From: Serpula lacrymans var. lacrymans S7.9
Taxonomy: Eukaryota; Basidiomycota; Agaricomycetes; Boletales; Serpulaceae
Length of the DNA stretch: 64,000 nt
Reading direction: 5' to 3'
Assembly: GCF_000218685.1 (NCBI RefSeq)
Contig: NW_006763300.1
Coordinates: 246,565 to 310,564, forward strand
Shown: positions 1-12,121 of the stretch, one piece after another
Layout of the letters: the number at the start of each line of letters is the position of its first letter
How positions within the stretch are numbered: the first letter of the stretch is position 1
Notes under the pieces: model-generated
Told to the model about the DNA's origin: nothing
The model's input: only the letters and a program-made list of their open reading frames with translations
The model's database searches: none
Program-made: the position numbers and the translations under genes

Positions 1-1782
1 TAATAGATAATTTACGTGAGCGAAAAGGAACTGACTTCCCCTTCGGTAACCCGTGCTCACAAAGAGCAAGATGTGCCTGAGTCCAAAGTGAAATCACTAT
101 ACATGTTAGAGCCTTTGATCACTGATGTCATCATGTTTAGGTTTCAAAAGGAGTGTCTTCGGACCGTTCTCCAGTAACCAAATTGAGGCACCCATCAACC
201 GATTTTGCTGATCCTATATACCCTGATGATTCTATTCCCGGCGGTGAGGGGAGAGTGGAGCATATGCAAGGCGACGAAATTGCAGTGACTAGCGATATCA
301 ACGCCGCAAAGTTGAACACCCTTCAAACTGTTGATCTGAAAGAATATACTGAGCACCCGGTTCCGGTGGAAGGTAACAAATTGGATCAGGTTCGTGTCTA
401 TCGTCAATTTATGCGACTAACTGACGTGCTAGAAGGTGCTCACATTTGGATCACCTGTTCGGCCATCGACACCACAGAAAGAGGTAGTAATGATTGACCT
501 TACTCAGGACGAGTCACCCGTTAAGAAGACAGAAACCAACCTCAATGATCATTCTGCACTTGCACGGCCTTACACGGACGCCCAACAAGTCTTGGATACC
601 GAAAGTAATGTTCATGACCTAATTCCAACTGAGATCTCCACGATTCAGGAGGCCCATAAATGCCACAATGTCACTTTTGCTTCACCTCTTGAGCAAACTA
701 CGTCGACAGAGCCTCGGCTATGCGGAGACAGCACGATGCTCGTGGAAAATTCTCGACGTCACCACGCTGATGCAGAGAGTCCTGGCTCTCAGGCCTCTTA
801 TATGGGAACTTATCCAGAAAATTTGAAGTCTCCCGTAGAGTCTCAACTCCTGAATGCACCTTTGCTTAGGGATGTCTTTTCGCCAGTCTCTGAAGCACTG
901 GGTGTCAGGAAATATCCGAAGTTATCTCCTCAGTCTATTCTCAAACACTCATCTTCCAAGGCAAGGTTGGAAACCGTCAATTTCACAGACGAAGGCTTGT
1001 CGTTATCTCCATCGCAACTGCAACCAGGACGAGAGTCGTTTTCCTCCTCGGTCACAATGTACAAAGATGGTAAGAGAAATTTATTTAACCATACGTTCGA
1101 CATGCCTCAACGTGTAATTAGAGTGGAACTGGCAGAAGCAAGGTTTTTCCTCGGGACGTCGTGGCTTAGTAGTTCAAAATCCCAACAGCACCAGATACGA
1201 TAGACTTAACTCCGTGAATGAAGGGGTAGATATAGGAGATATTGCTAGTGTCAGTTCTTCACATTTGCTGGTGGATATCTACCTATATCTGATTTTATTG
1301 CCTTGGCTGTTAAGGTGCTACACGAGATACATAATGCGAGCCCCTTCAGAATATTGAAAGTAAATTTCCGCTAAGCACTGACATACTTTGACAATCCAGG
1401 CGATTACAAGTGGAATATCTTCCAGGTTCGAAAAGGTGAGGCACGAGGTACGTGTTAGCAGAGATAGACTTCTTCAAGACGCGGTTAGTGATTTACGGGA
1501 GATGCGTTTGAAATGGTTCTTTTCCCCCATTTCATAAGTCTGTTTGAGTCTCACAGATTGATTTTTAGCTACAGCCATCACGATTCCATGGTAGAGCTCG
1601 AAGAAGAATATGCCACATATCGTCGAACGCTTGCGCATGGTTGGGAGGACGTTATAAAAGCAAACCAAGGATTCTCCTCGACACTACTCAAGGTTATTGA
1701 AAACCACGATCGCAATATTTCCTCCAAGACATTCCCGAGATCAATTTTACCGCCAAAGCCTGACTTCCTAAAGGTAGGGTAA
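1..1782 (+). CDS. Hypothetical Ser/Pro-rich protein with coiled-coil C terminus (3' part)
   Basis: I do not recognise this protein. The 5' end lies outside the window or in unresolved upstream exons. A likely acceptor precedes the exon at about 137, and an intron of roughly 60 bp ends near 449 (..TGCTAG|AAGGTG). The next exon reads into KVLTFGSPVRPSTPQK and IDLTQDESPVKK and runs to about 1100. The central part is rich in Ser, Pro and Thr and looks disordered. After further short introns, sequence near 1400-1500 reads FEKVRHEVRVSRDRLLQDA. It appears to join VELEEEYATYRRTLAHGWED, a heptad-like, charged coiled coil, ending at the stop near 1780. The SPxK-like motifs suggest phosphorylation, but no family is assigned. 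Exon joins after 1100 are uncertain. Confidence 0.5.
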
Positions 1783-2050
1783 ATGGCAGCTGGAATCCCA
1801 ATTTCGTAGGAACCTGTAACATGCCTTCGCCTGCCCCCTGTCCCCTCCGCTTTGTCTTTGAACTTTGTATCCAGAATTATGTCATTTCAGGGTAGAAACC
1901 ATGTACAGTCATGTTGAAATGTTCATTTCTTTTGGGACCTGTATATAGCTTAGACTAGACGTGTATACGTAAAGCCGGGCTGCGCCGGAGCCAAACTGTG
2001 ACTATGTGAGAATCTATACATGTGGATTCAAGTTTGATTTCAGACTCGTG

Positions 2051-5000
2051 ATGCTACAGATTGTTCGCCATGCCCGCGGCGCAGGCATCGTACGGTTCAG
2101 TCATATACTACGTCCCAGTTGTGCTCGCCCCTCACTTTCTTTCTTACCCCATACACACTGGCAACTTTCAGCCTTTTCGAGACCCTGTTCGTCCATCGCG
2201 AAAATGACAACTAAACCAGATGAATTCCGCCTCCCAATTGACGTGCGACCAACTCATTATGACCTTACAGTCCAAACAGACCTAGAAACATTTACCTTCA
2301 ATGGTTTAGCCAAGATAGAGCGCGTCTTTTCCATTTTTCTTTACATTGTCAGCTTCATTTACTGTTCGGACACAGACTGGATGTCAAGAAGGAAACATCA
2401 TCTATTGTTTTCAATACAGCCGAATTAGACTTGAAGGATGCATCGATCTATTCGGATGTTTTGAAAACTGAACAAGTCGAAACTGCTCGATCTTTTGATA
2501 CAGCAGCTGAACGAGTCACTCTCCAATTTTCTACGCCCCTCCCTGCTGGTTCGAAGGCAAGGCTCTCCATTGGGTTCGCAGGCAAATTGACCACAAGCAT
2601 GATGGGTTATTACAAGTCCTCCTACGAGCACGAAGGCAAAACTAAGAATTACGCGTTGACACAGTTTGAGGTACGCAAAACCGTTGGGCGCCTCAGAAAA
2701 TCTTGCCTCATCAAAATTTGGTCATGCTAGCCCACTGCTGCTAGACGAGCTTTTCCATGCTGGGATGAACCTTTACTCAAAGCTACTTTTGCAATCACGA
2801 TGATTTCTAGAGATGATACTATTAACCTTAGTAACATGCCTGTGGTTTCGGAAAAGATATGGTCGCCCTCGAACACGTCAGAGGACAACGATACTTCATT
2901 AGTTCGGTTATTTTCTTCTTTGACCACGGAAACTTCTTCGTCCGAAGACAAATGGAAGATATCGCAGTTTATGACCACCCCGCTTGTGCGTAACATCTCT
3001 TTGACCAAACTAGTATGACGTGGTTGCTGACAGAGGATGCAAGATGTCCACATATGTGGTAGCTTTTGCCAATGGAGACTTTTCATACCTGGAGAGTTCA
3101 TACACGAGTCCGTTAAGCGGGAAAACTCGCCCATTACGGATATATGGTCGGTCCCTATGATGATCATATGCGATGAGTATAGTCTGAGCTTACTCACCAC
3201 AGCTACTTCAAATGTAATTGATCAAGCTCAGTTCGCCCTTGATATCAAAGCGAAGGTGCTTCCTCTGTACGAGAAAGTATTCGACATCGAGTATCCTCTG
3301 CCTAAATTGGATACGTTGGTGGTATGTAGTGGACCTAATTGTTTTGTGTAGTGTTACCTGATTCTCTTGATTCATATATTTTGTACAGGCTCATGATTTT
3401 GATGCTGGTATGAAACAATCTACTTAAATTGGACGCGCTTACCGAAATGGTATTAACAGGCGCTATGGAGAATTGGGTATACTATGGTCATTTTTAAAAA
3501 TTTACTCTTTCTAACAAAGCATAGGGCTTAATTACAGGACGCACAAGTGCATTCTTATTAGATCCTGCTAGAGCAGACATGGCCGCCAAGAAGCGCGTCA
3601 CTGTTTTTGAATCTCACGAGATCGCACATATGTGGTTGGTCATCTCTTTTACGCATGTTCTCGGAATAACTTAACATCGGGGATAGGTTCGGCAATATTA
3701 CTACCATGGAGTGGTGGGACTATCTGTATCTCAACGAAGGTTTGTACTGCTACTGTATTGTATCGAGGTAATGCTAACATTATAAAACTAGGATTTGCGA
3801 CTCTTGTATGTTTCCAGGTCTGACCTATATTTTACTAGCCATGTTAATAAGCTATTCCTAGATGGGTGAAGTTATCATAGTTGGTAACTTGTTTTTATTC
3901 AAGTGCTTGTGATACTTCTCTAACCCCTTTTTTTCTTAGACAAGTAAATGTTTTTCTTTCAACTTTACACATTGATTTACAAGCTTTATTGTGAGGATTT
4001 TCCCGGAGTGGAAAGTGGACTCTGAGTTTATCACTCTTCACTTGAACGACGCCCTCAATCTCGACGCGAAAGTCTCTTCGCATCCAGTTGAAGTGGACTG
4101 CCCGGACGCTAATCAAATCAATCAAGTATGTGTTTTCTGATTGCTAGTGGAAAGGGTCAACCTGATTGAGGCACTTTCAGATATTTGATTCATTGTCGTA
4201 CGCTAAAGCCGCTTCAGGTAAGTGAAGTACCAAAGTGATAACAATGATGTGGTGATGCTGATCATTTGTAGTGCTACGAATGTTGTCCAACTATGTCGGA
4301 GAGGAGCGTTTTTTGAAAGGTGTCTCGTTGTACCTCAAGAAAAGGTTATATGGTAACAGTGTGACTCGAGACCTATGGGAAGGAATAGCAGAAGCGACTG
4401 GTCTGTTAAACCGTGTGCATCGAGGCAGATATGGCTGACGAGTTGATATAGGCATTGATGTCACAAAGATGATGGATAACTGGATCACGAAGGTAATGGA
4501 TTGTCCATTCATGCACGTGAATCTTTGACGTATCGACAAATCTCAGATCGGTTTTCCGGTCCTTACTGTCACTGAAACTAAAGATGGGATACGCGTTCGT
4601 CAAGACCGCTTCCTAGAAACGGGCCCCGCAGAACCAAAGGATAATGAGACGATTTGGTACTTCTAATATTAACTCAACGCTTGACGTTCAATATTTAATC
4701 TGCTGAATGCTAGGTCTATTCCTTTGAGCCTTTTGACGGTAACAGAGCAGGGGAAGCCCATCGTTGATCACGGGATCGTGTTAGATACCAGGGAGAAAAC
4801 TATCGCAATTGACACAACCAAACCGTTCAAGTTAAATGCAGGGACATCTGGTGTGTGTAAGTAATATTGTTTTAGTCTCATGGACCATCGCCTTTTTGCT
4901 GACGTCATTTGACAGACAGAGTTCTGTACTCTGATGAACGGGTGGCGAGTATCGCTGAAGCAGCAGCGAAGAGCGATGCGGTATTTTCTCTGAATGATCG

Positions 5001-6382
5001 AATCGGCCTAGTGCATGATGTGATGGTGCTATCCAAAGCCGGGTTTTCGCGAGTGAGCAGCGCATTGACGGTTGTCGATACGTTGCGACATGAGAAAGAA
5101 TGTCAGAGTTTCGATCTTTGCCGCCATCAGTTTACATGCTGATGAAAGACTTTTCAGTCCTTGTATGGGACAGTATCGCGGGTAATGTTGCGACGCTGTT
5201 GTCAGCTTGGTGGGAGCAGCCAAGGATAGTGGAGCTTCTGAACAAGTTCCGTCAGGTAGGCCAACGCGAGCTGTTGCTTGGAGTGCATAAATGCTTATGT
5301 TATGTTAGTCATTGTACGGCCCTATAGCGCAACGACTTGGCTACGATTACGCGGTGGATGAGACAGCTGATACCACACAGTTGCGTACACGCGCGATAGA
5401 GCAGGCCGCTCGCGCTGGAGACGCTCGGTAGAACTTTTTCCCCCTGTGGATTGGTAATGTGGCTGATGATTTGGTTTTTATAGAGTTATTGGCGAGCTCA
5501 AGTCCCGATTTGCGGAGTACATGAAGACGGGCGATGATTCGAAGATACCCGCTGACCTCTTTAGGATCACATTGATCGTCGTACGTGTTATCTCCTGTTG
5601 ATCTCGTGAATCCGCTCATGTCAGCGTCTAGTCTGTGAAGCACGGTGGACGGGAAGAATACGAGTTCGTCAAGCAGCTTTATGAGAAATCTACTACGCCG
5701 CCATCTGCAAGTACTTCTGCCATGTAAGTCTGATTTAGCTACTTGGGGAGTAAATACTCAATGTCGGGGAAATAAGGTATGCTATGGGCTCTAGTGAAAA
5801 TGAAGAGTGTCTTCGTGATATATTTGATTATATCCTAACGAATGCACGGGACCAGGATCTGGTGTACTTCTTCGCAGGATTGCGCGGAAATAATAAGACG
5901 AGAAGACGGCTTGCAAAATTTTTCAAGGATAATTATGATACGGTGAGTAATGAGGCGGTTTGCAAGATGACGAGACGTTGAAGCAGTAGTTGCAGTTATA
6001 TGCGCGCTTCGAAGGAAACTTCTCGCTCAAGTATATTGTAGAGGTAAGTGACCGGGTATATCTGATACTGCTGTAGTTGATTTGTGACTTGCAGGAAGCG
6101 TTTGGTGGTTTGAGCACAGAAGAAGACTACGAGGAGACTGTCAAATTTTTCAAGGTGAGTTGTCGGGAAGGATTTTGTGAGCAAGCACTGAGGATCTTAT
6201 AGGACAAGGACACAAGCAAATACAATCTTGCGTTGGAGCAGACGCTCGATTCGGTGCGAGCGACGTCGGCCTGGCTAAAGGTGAGTACGATCAGCGATTT
6301 CTTTGCATGGTGGCTGAAGTGGTGTCAGCGATCGACTACGGACATACTCGAATGGCTTGAGATGTGGGACAAGAGGGAGTAG
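2051..6382 (+). CDS. M1 family zinc aminopeptidase (Ape2/Aap1, puromycin-sensitive type)
   Basis: Removes N-terminal residues from peptides using one zinc ion. Spliced exons give a complete M1 protein: N-terminal domain from EFRLPIDVRPTHYDL, the substrate-binding GAMENWG motif (exon 3460-3476), the zinc site HEIAHMW then FGNITTMEWWDYLYLNE (the HEXXH and the downstream Glu ligand), the catalytic Tyr region SYAKAASVLRML, and an ERAP1-like helical C-terminal domain ending DILEWLEMWDKRE. Two starts are possible. ATG 2051 adds about 50 residues rich in Arg, Ser and His (mitochondrial-like), while ATG 2204 (MTTKPDEF) gives the usual cytosolic form, so dual localisation as in yeast Ape2 is conceivable. 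More than ten introns are present, with unusually small exons around the active site. Residue after HEXXH is Met where Gln is usual. Confidence 0.93.
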
Positions 6383-6980
6383 AATATTAGTAGAATGGAT
6401 CTATAGATGGGCCTCGGTTTGAGCAGACTTTGCAGTTGAGAAACATGGGATCCCACAAGGTCCCTCAAATCTCCCCAACCTTGTGCTAACGGAAGTGGAT
6501 CTGTCTCCTTGTCCATCCATATTTATCCATGTAAAGCGGCCATGTCACCCAATCCCTACTAATCCGCGGGATTATACAAGAAAAAAGTTGGATGGTTGCC
6601 TAGATGGCTGCAGCAAATAAAACGACAGGGAGCGGGTACATTCCCAATGTTAATAGTACAGATCCTGCCATATCACAGAAAGGGCCAGGTATGCTGGAGG
6701 CCATGGTGCATCGACGCAGCACTATTCCTACAACAAACAGTGGATAAAAAGGAACAAGAGGTACATCTAGCTCATTTCTCTTATACATCAGTATGTTTGT
6801 ATCCTGTTACTAGTACATTGATAGACACTGTGATCATTCTTCATCCATGTACAGCAATCATTTCAGCCAACCTCTGTGGAGTCATTTCCAGACTTCGTGG
6901 TTCGATGACACATGGAAAGAGGAGTGGGTGGCTATAATAACCATGGATCAGCATGGTTTCAGGAATATGATAGGATACAG
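6383..6980. other. Intergenic region between aminopeptidase and P450-1
   Basis: About 600 bp with no supported gene. It holds the 3' flanks of two convergent genes. From about 6790 the sequence matches 14060 onward, marking the left end of the P450-containing duplication. Confidence 0.5.
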
Positions 6981-9640
6981 TCACGTCGTTAATCCAGAAG
7001 TCCATTCGACCTGAAATTCAACTTCTTTTCCCAAGTCATCTACTGCCTTTCTTATATTGAATACGGACAAAACGGATGCGATGCCTGCCCATAAACTTGC
7101 ATCGGCCACATGTCGACCTATGCATACTCGCCTCCCAAACCCGAATGCGTAGCTTACAACATCGTCGACAAGCTTTCCATTCGAAAGAAACCTTTCAGGC
7201 TTGAATTCATATGGATTTGGATAAATGCTCTCGTCGTGAGACATTGCCCTGTAATGTAACGTTAGATAGACAGCCAGCAGAAACCAGCCCACTAACCATA
7301 AATTTGCCATCACAGTTGCGCCTGTAGACATGGATGAAATACTGTGCTTATGAACACATACGGGGGCTAGAAACGAACCTTTGGGTATGTAGTACCCTTC
7401 ATATATATCATCATTAGTAGCAGCATGCGCAATGCCTGTCTGTGATGTGAGGATAGTAATAGATAGAATAGAAAGTTTACTTGCCTAACGGTACAACAGG
7501 ATGCCATCTCAACGTTTCACGAAGTACAGCATCAATGTAGGGCAACGATGCCCTATCACTGAACTCAGGAAGCCTATCCCGGCCCACTATAGCGTCGATT
7601 TCAGCCTGGGCCTTTGCTTGGACTTTGGGATTCTGTAGCATTGCAAGAGTAAAGATGAGCATGGCTGAAGAAGTCTTAGAATGAAGCTTTAGTATCAAGT
7701 AGTTGGATATTCATTGACAGTTCACCCACAGTTTCTGATGCGGCTGGATGAGAATTACAACCAAAGATGTTAAGCTCTTGGTCAGTTGATACACCAGACG
7801 TGATCTTACCATTGAAAGCGGTTGCTGCCACGTCCTTTACTAGGTTTTCGTGGTACTCTACGTTTCCACCATCCTTCATTCGACCCAAAAGGTCTGAGCA
7901 GATACATGGCAGCAGCGAGTTTGAAGTCTAGCCCTATGCTCAGTATCGCCTTTCTTACAGCAGTAGACGACGCACCAGATTCTGTGTGACATGTCGATAA
8001 GGCGCATCTACTTGTTCTTTGCTGACCTGGCGGCTCTCTTGTGCCTTCTTCTGGAATCCTGCCCCTGGTAACCAGTACGGTAGTCGAAGGACTCAATAAA
8101 GGAAAGGCATTCAGACATCCGCTAGCCACCAGAAATGTGAAACAAACTTACGAAACGGAAATGCACCCAGTAGGGCTGCTTTTTCAGGTGTTACCACTCC
8201 AATTGCGAGATTAAGAGTATCCTCGACAATTTTAACGAGTGCATCATGGCGTGGTGCGGTATCATATCCATAAGCAACGGCCATAATAATAGAAGAAGAC
8301 ATGCTGAACAAAAAATTTAATGATCATGAGATGAATTGCGGACATGGCAGGAATCTCACGTCTGAAAATGGCTATCATATTCCTGGGGCGTTTCAAGCAG
8401 ATTAATCAGGAGCTGATGTACCTTAAGCATTTGCACTGGACGATAGGTGAGTGCAGCTTCAGGGCGAAATGTCTGATGAAAAAGCCGCCTGCACTGTCGC
8501 CACCTTTCACCATAAGGCATAAATGCGACATTCCAAGTCCATCCAAACCTACGATGCAAGCAGTCACATTACTACCTCGACATACAGGATAAAGGAAAGT
8601 GCATACAGATCAATTGTGGTTAATGTCGGCCTATCAGAGAAAACACTCGATCGACGGTCGAGTATATCTTTTGCTATTTTCTCAGAGTTGATGACAATTA
8701 TGTCTTTGCTGAACAAACGAGAATACACAAGGGGCCCTTGTAAACCAAATGACAAAGCCTTTTCAGAATACGAAAGCCGGTACACCATCATAAAAACGTA
8801 CCATATGTTTTTCCCCAGTTTGTATATGTAACCCAAGGTTCTTTGGAATTCACACTCATTACATTTCCTACCACAGGAAATGGACGTGGACCGGGCGGGA
8901 GCGGGCACCGAGCACGTTTCTCCCGATTATTGACCATCAGCCTGATGGCAAAGAGTGAAACGAGGGCACCAAGGATAGGGACCAGAGAGTATATGTTTGT
9001 CACCTCAACGTTGTCAAGCATCTTGATCATACTGCAGTGAAGGATAAGATGCGGTTTTCGTGGACGTGCATACGGTTTGAGTACGGCTATATATGATTGT
9101 CTGGTGGGAATATATTTTTCCTTCTTACTCTTGCGGAGTGTTTCTTTCGATTACAAAAGACATGAATTAGGAATTTGGTTCGCCAAGGATATGAATAGGG
9201 TTTGCTGGCTAACTCTTGAATGAGCGGAACTGTCGCATGAGAACCTGATTACCTGTTTAACAATGATCACAAGGTCAATATCCGTAGTGATAGGAAGAAG
9301 GAAATGCGCAGCTGATTATGTTCACTGAATGCACTCTTCGACAGTTATAACGGGAGCTCGTGTCTGAAACCATTGAAGGATTCTGCTCAGGCTGTTCATT
9401 GACGAGTAAGCACCTATGCAAGTTCTAGGGCTGGACTCATTGGTGGGTCCTCCTTGGTGATTCTCAGTGGAAAAGAGAGCATGAAATAGGTGATTCAACA
9501 TAATCACCAGCTGAAGGATGGTGGACACTTCTTCAGCCGCTGGACAGTAGGATAGAATCTGTCGTTACGTCAATGTAGGTATGATATTAGCGCCCAAGAC
9601 TACAATGATCACGGTAATCAGTGACAAATGCAGATAATGC
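6790..9640. repeat. Segmental duplication, left copy (contains P450-1)
   Basis: This segment matches 14060-16990 in the same orientation. The similarity covers the 3' flank (both read CATCCATGTA then AGCAATCATTTCAGCCAA), all exons and introns of the P450, and the promoter side (both contain ATAACGGGAGCTC and GCGCCCAAGACTAC). By eye the identity is roughly 85-92 percent, with small indels. Boundaries are approximate to about 50 bp. Confidence 0.85.
6981..9030 (-). CDS. Cytochrome P450 monooxygenase, copy 1 (CYP64-like, membrane-anchored)
   Basis: Haem-thiolate monooxygenase of about 500 residues, probably ER-anchored. The N terminus starts MIKMLDNVEV, has a hydrophobic anchor (SLVPILGALVSLFAIRLMV), and then the proline-rich hinge LPPGPRPFPVVGN. 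Further on are FMPYGERWRQCRRLFHQTF (C-helix WxxxR), an I-helix centre that splices to AASETV, the K-helix ETLRW, the PERF motif (FKPERF), and the haem loop FGFGRRVCIG followed by RHVADASLW. The stop is the TCA at 6981-6983. About seven short introns are present and all joins remain in frame. The pattern resembles the basidiomycete O-methylsterigmatocystin oxidoreductase-like P450s; the substrate cannot be inferred. A paralogue lies at 14261-16314. No other biosynthetic genes adjoin it. Confidence 0.93.
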
Positions 9641-10934
9641 CCAGGCTTCTCCCAAGCCGCGCTGTTTCGAGATAATTGCTAGAGCAGGAATGATAAGTTG
9701 TCATTTTGCAGGTGCAGCCGCTTCCCTAGAACGTCTGGAGACTTCACCTAGAACAGCTCTTCTGGGAGTGAATTCGGTCTTTCACTGGCAGACTGGGTTC
9801 CTTTATTGAGGAATCGGTCTCTGAGACCCAACATCCCGTCCGACGGCCCAGACCGGCACCGGCATCCGCGATCCATCCGCAATCTAAAAATAGATTCATT
9901 CATCTCCCACCTGAAAGCATCTCCGACATCTTGAACTGCGAGCCTTTCTGCTCATCATGGTGAGCCTTGCTGCTAGTAATGTTAATGTATTGACTCAATA
10001 TTTGGATAGTCATGTCCCCTTTCTCACAGTGGGTTGTATTTTCCTCTTGCCTTCACTCACCATGCCCCCCAGACCATTCAGTCATATTCCATGTAATATA
10101 CCCATTCAGTACATGATAAGGACATGCCACCTAGGACATCATATACAGGCTGCCTGGCTGGCCAGTGCTCCCTGCAACAGTACCCAGCCACGGACATGCA
10201 AGGAGGGCCAGCCAGGTCTTATCTCTATTTGTGAGAATCTAACTCTTATGCCAAATAAACAGAGAGTTAAGTTGTCTAATTGCAAGCAAGGTCTTTCACA
10301 GATGAATAAATATTTAATCAACAGCTAAGGAATATGCACATGAAGTAGCTGGCATATATACCTAAGAAACACATGTAAGTAATGAGGTGCTGACTGAGTG
10401 ACATGTATAAGGCATGAGGCAATTGATAAGTACTTTGGTAAGTAACTATGTCATAGGTCACATGATTGATCATGTGACTATGATAAGATAAGATCTGGAG
10501 AAATTATAGCATGATACACTGTAAGTGCTAGTAATCGTTATAATTGCCAACATGAAATTTATGGAAGTATTGAGACTGATATGATGGATTCATCATCATC
10601 ATTATTTTTAAATAAGGTAGAGATGAGAGATTGTGACATTACCTCCTCCTTAGGCCATGTTCAGTAGCATCATTTGGAAGATGATGGTTTTAGAACATTG
10701 TTGTGCTGGGTGGCTTGATGATGCTGAATTTTAACTTTATTGCACTGGGTGGCTTTATAATGCCAAATGCCAAGCAGGCTGGTCATAGGGTGATACAGAA
10801 TTGGGTGTCTTTGAAGATAGAACACCTATATCAATACCATCAATTTACCCACCAAACAATCCTATTGATGGTGTGAAGGCCAGCCAGCAGCAGGCTTTCC
10901 AAGCCTCCACAATAGTACCCTCTATGGTCATTGA
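9031..10934. other. P450-1 upstream region and unassigned repeat-like DNA
   Basis: From 9031 to about 9640 the sequence is the P450-1 promoter side, shared with P450-2 upstream DNA. From about 9640 to 10934 no gene is supported. The stretch is AT-rich with short imperfect direct repeats (for example GCTGGGTGGCTT near 10708 and CACTGGGTGGCTT near 10743). A near-perfect palindrome at 10457-10478 is also found in LTRs further on, so part of this stretch is probably decayed mobile DNA. Confidence 0.45.
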
Positions 10935-10937
10935 AAA

Positions 10938-11574
10938 TGACAAGCATCAATGATACAACTAATCAAACAATTACAAAGAAGAAAAAGGGGCCTAAGACCA
11001 TTTGGACTGGAGTGGATTTGAAGAAACTTGTGGATCTTGCTGTAGAGTATTGAGGGCTCCTTGGAGAGGGGGGGGATTTCAAACCCCAGTTCTGCACTGC
11101 TGCTGAAGATGTGTTAGGGCCTATGATGACAAGAGGAGCCTAAAAGACCACCAATTCTATCCGCACAAAGTGGTTCAGTATCAGTACTCTAGTGTCTATC
11201 ATGCCATGGCCCTTATTGACAAGCCTGTTAGCTCAAGAAGGAGTTTATTTGTGCTGGAAACTTGGTAGATATGTCTGGGCTCAGATTTAGTGTTTCAAGG
11301 GGCTTAAAGATCACAAATGTGAACCAACATATCTGGGATGCGCTTTGCAAGGTAATTAGCATCTAATTTCCTATTCCCACACATTAACTCGCCATTTCCA
11401 GAGTAAAAACAAAGAAACAAAGGCAATTTTCATTTGCTTAGCTGCAGATGGATGTAAATGGTATAATAAGATTGTGGGAATTTTACCCAGCCAGGAAAAA
11501 GGAACTCATGTGTTTCAAGCCTCACAAGTGCAGTTTTTGAAGGCACCCACCACATTGCCAAGAAAGGAGGCTAT
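10938..11574 (+). pseudogene. Decayed Myb/SANT-like DNA-binding protein fragment, mobile-element associated
   Basis: Starting at ATG ~10938 the frame reads KKKKGPKTIWTGVDLKKLVD, resembling the start of the Myb/SANT-like domain that is frequent in repetitive basidiomycete genes. It is soon broken by a stop. Other frames continue with GLKITNVNQHIWDALCK, an apparent intron (about 11352-11401), and then ETKAIFICLAADGCKWYNKI. The reading continues across a 400-bp LTR insertion at 11575, because KEAIV resumes after 11979. Several stops and frame changes show that it is dead. The family assignment rests on a short motif and is tentative. Confidence 0.4.
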
Positions 11575-11974
11575 TGTAACAACCAAGAGTTAGTTACTCT
11601 GGCGCACACAGAAACACACTATAAGGAAAATGGATGGGGAGTGGTTACCCCTTAGGCTGCAGTGAGTTTGTTGGTTAACAACAGGAGGACTTGCTGAGTC
11701 CTTCCCTATGTATTGCTCTTGTATATATACTAAAATACATGAGGTACTGTACAGTTGTAAATAAAGTTCAAAGTCCGATGTCTAGCATGTGACCGGTCAC
11801 ATGATGAGTCTAGACACTGGTCAGGTGATGTGTCACATGACTGGTCATGTGACTATGAAAAGTCGAAAATGTAAAGTAAAATAAATGGTCACATGACTGG
11901 TCATGTGACTTGGAAAACAAAAGTACAAGTACAAAAGTGAAGCGTAAGTAGGTGCTGGTATGTTAATTGTAACA
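11575..11974 (+). mobile_element. Solo LTR, family A (400 bp), TSD GCTAT
   Basis: Begins TGTAACAACC and ends TTGTAACA (TG..CA termini). It is flanked by the identical 5-bp duplication GCTAT at 11570-11574 and 11975-11979. A TATA-like stretch (TATATATACT) lies mid-element. Two near-identical palindromes occur at 11832-11853 and 11888-11909. No internal retrotransposon genes accompany it, so this is a solo LTR. It interrupts the decayed SANT-like fragment. A longer relative lies at 12523-13289. Confidence 0.88.
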
Positions 11975-12121
11975 GCTATAGTATTTGGATAGAGATATAC
12001 AAGATGAGGAGGGGGAGCAGGAGCAGGAGCAGGAGCAGGAGGATTGTGGCGGCAAGGATATGAAAGAACAAGTTTAGCGGATAGTGGATAATTGGGGCAA
12101 GCACGACAAAAAACATTACGA

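Noticed and set aside
12001..12045. GAGCAG repeat read as a coding Gln/Gly/Ala tract
   Set aside because: It is a short microsatellite after a stop-laden frame; no gene can be built around it.
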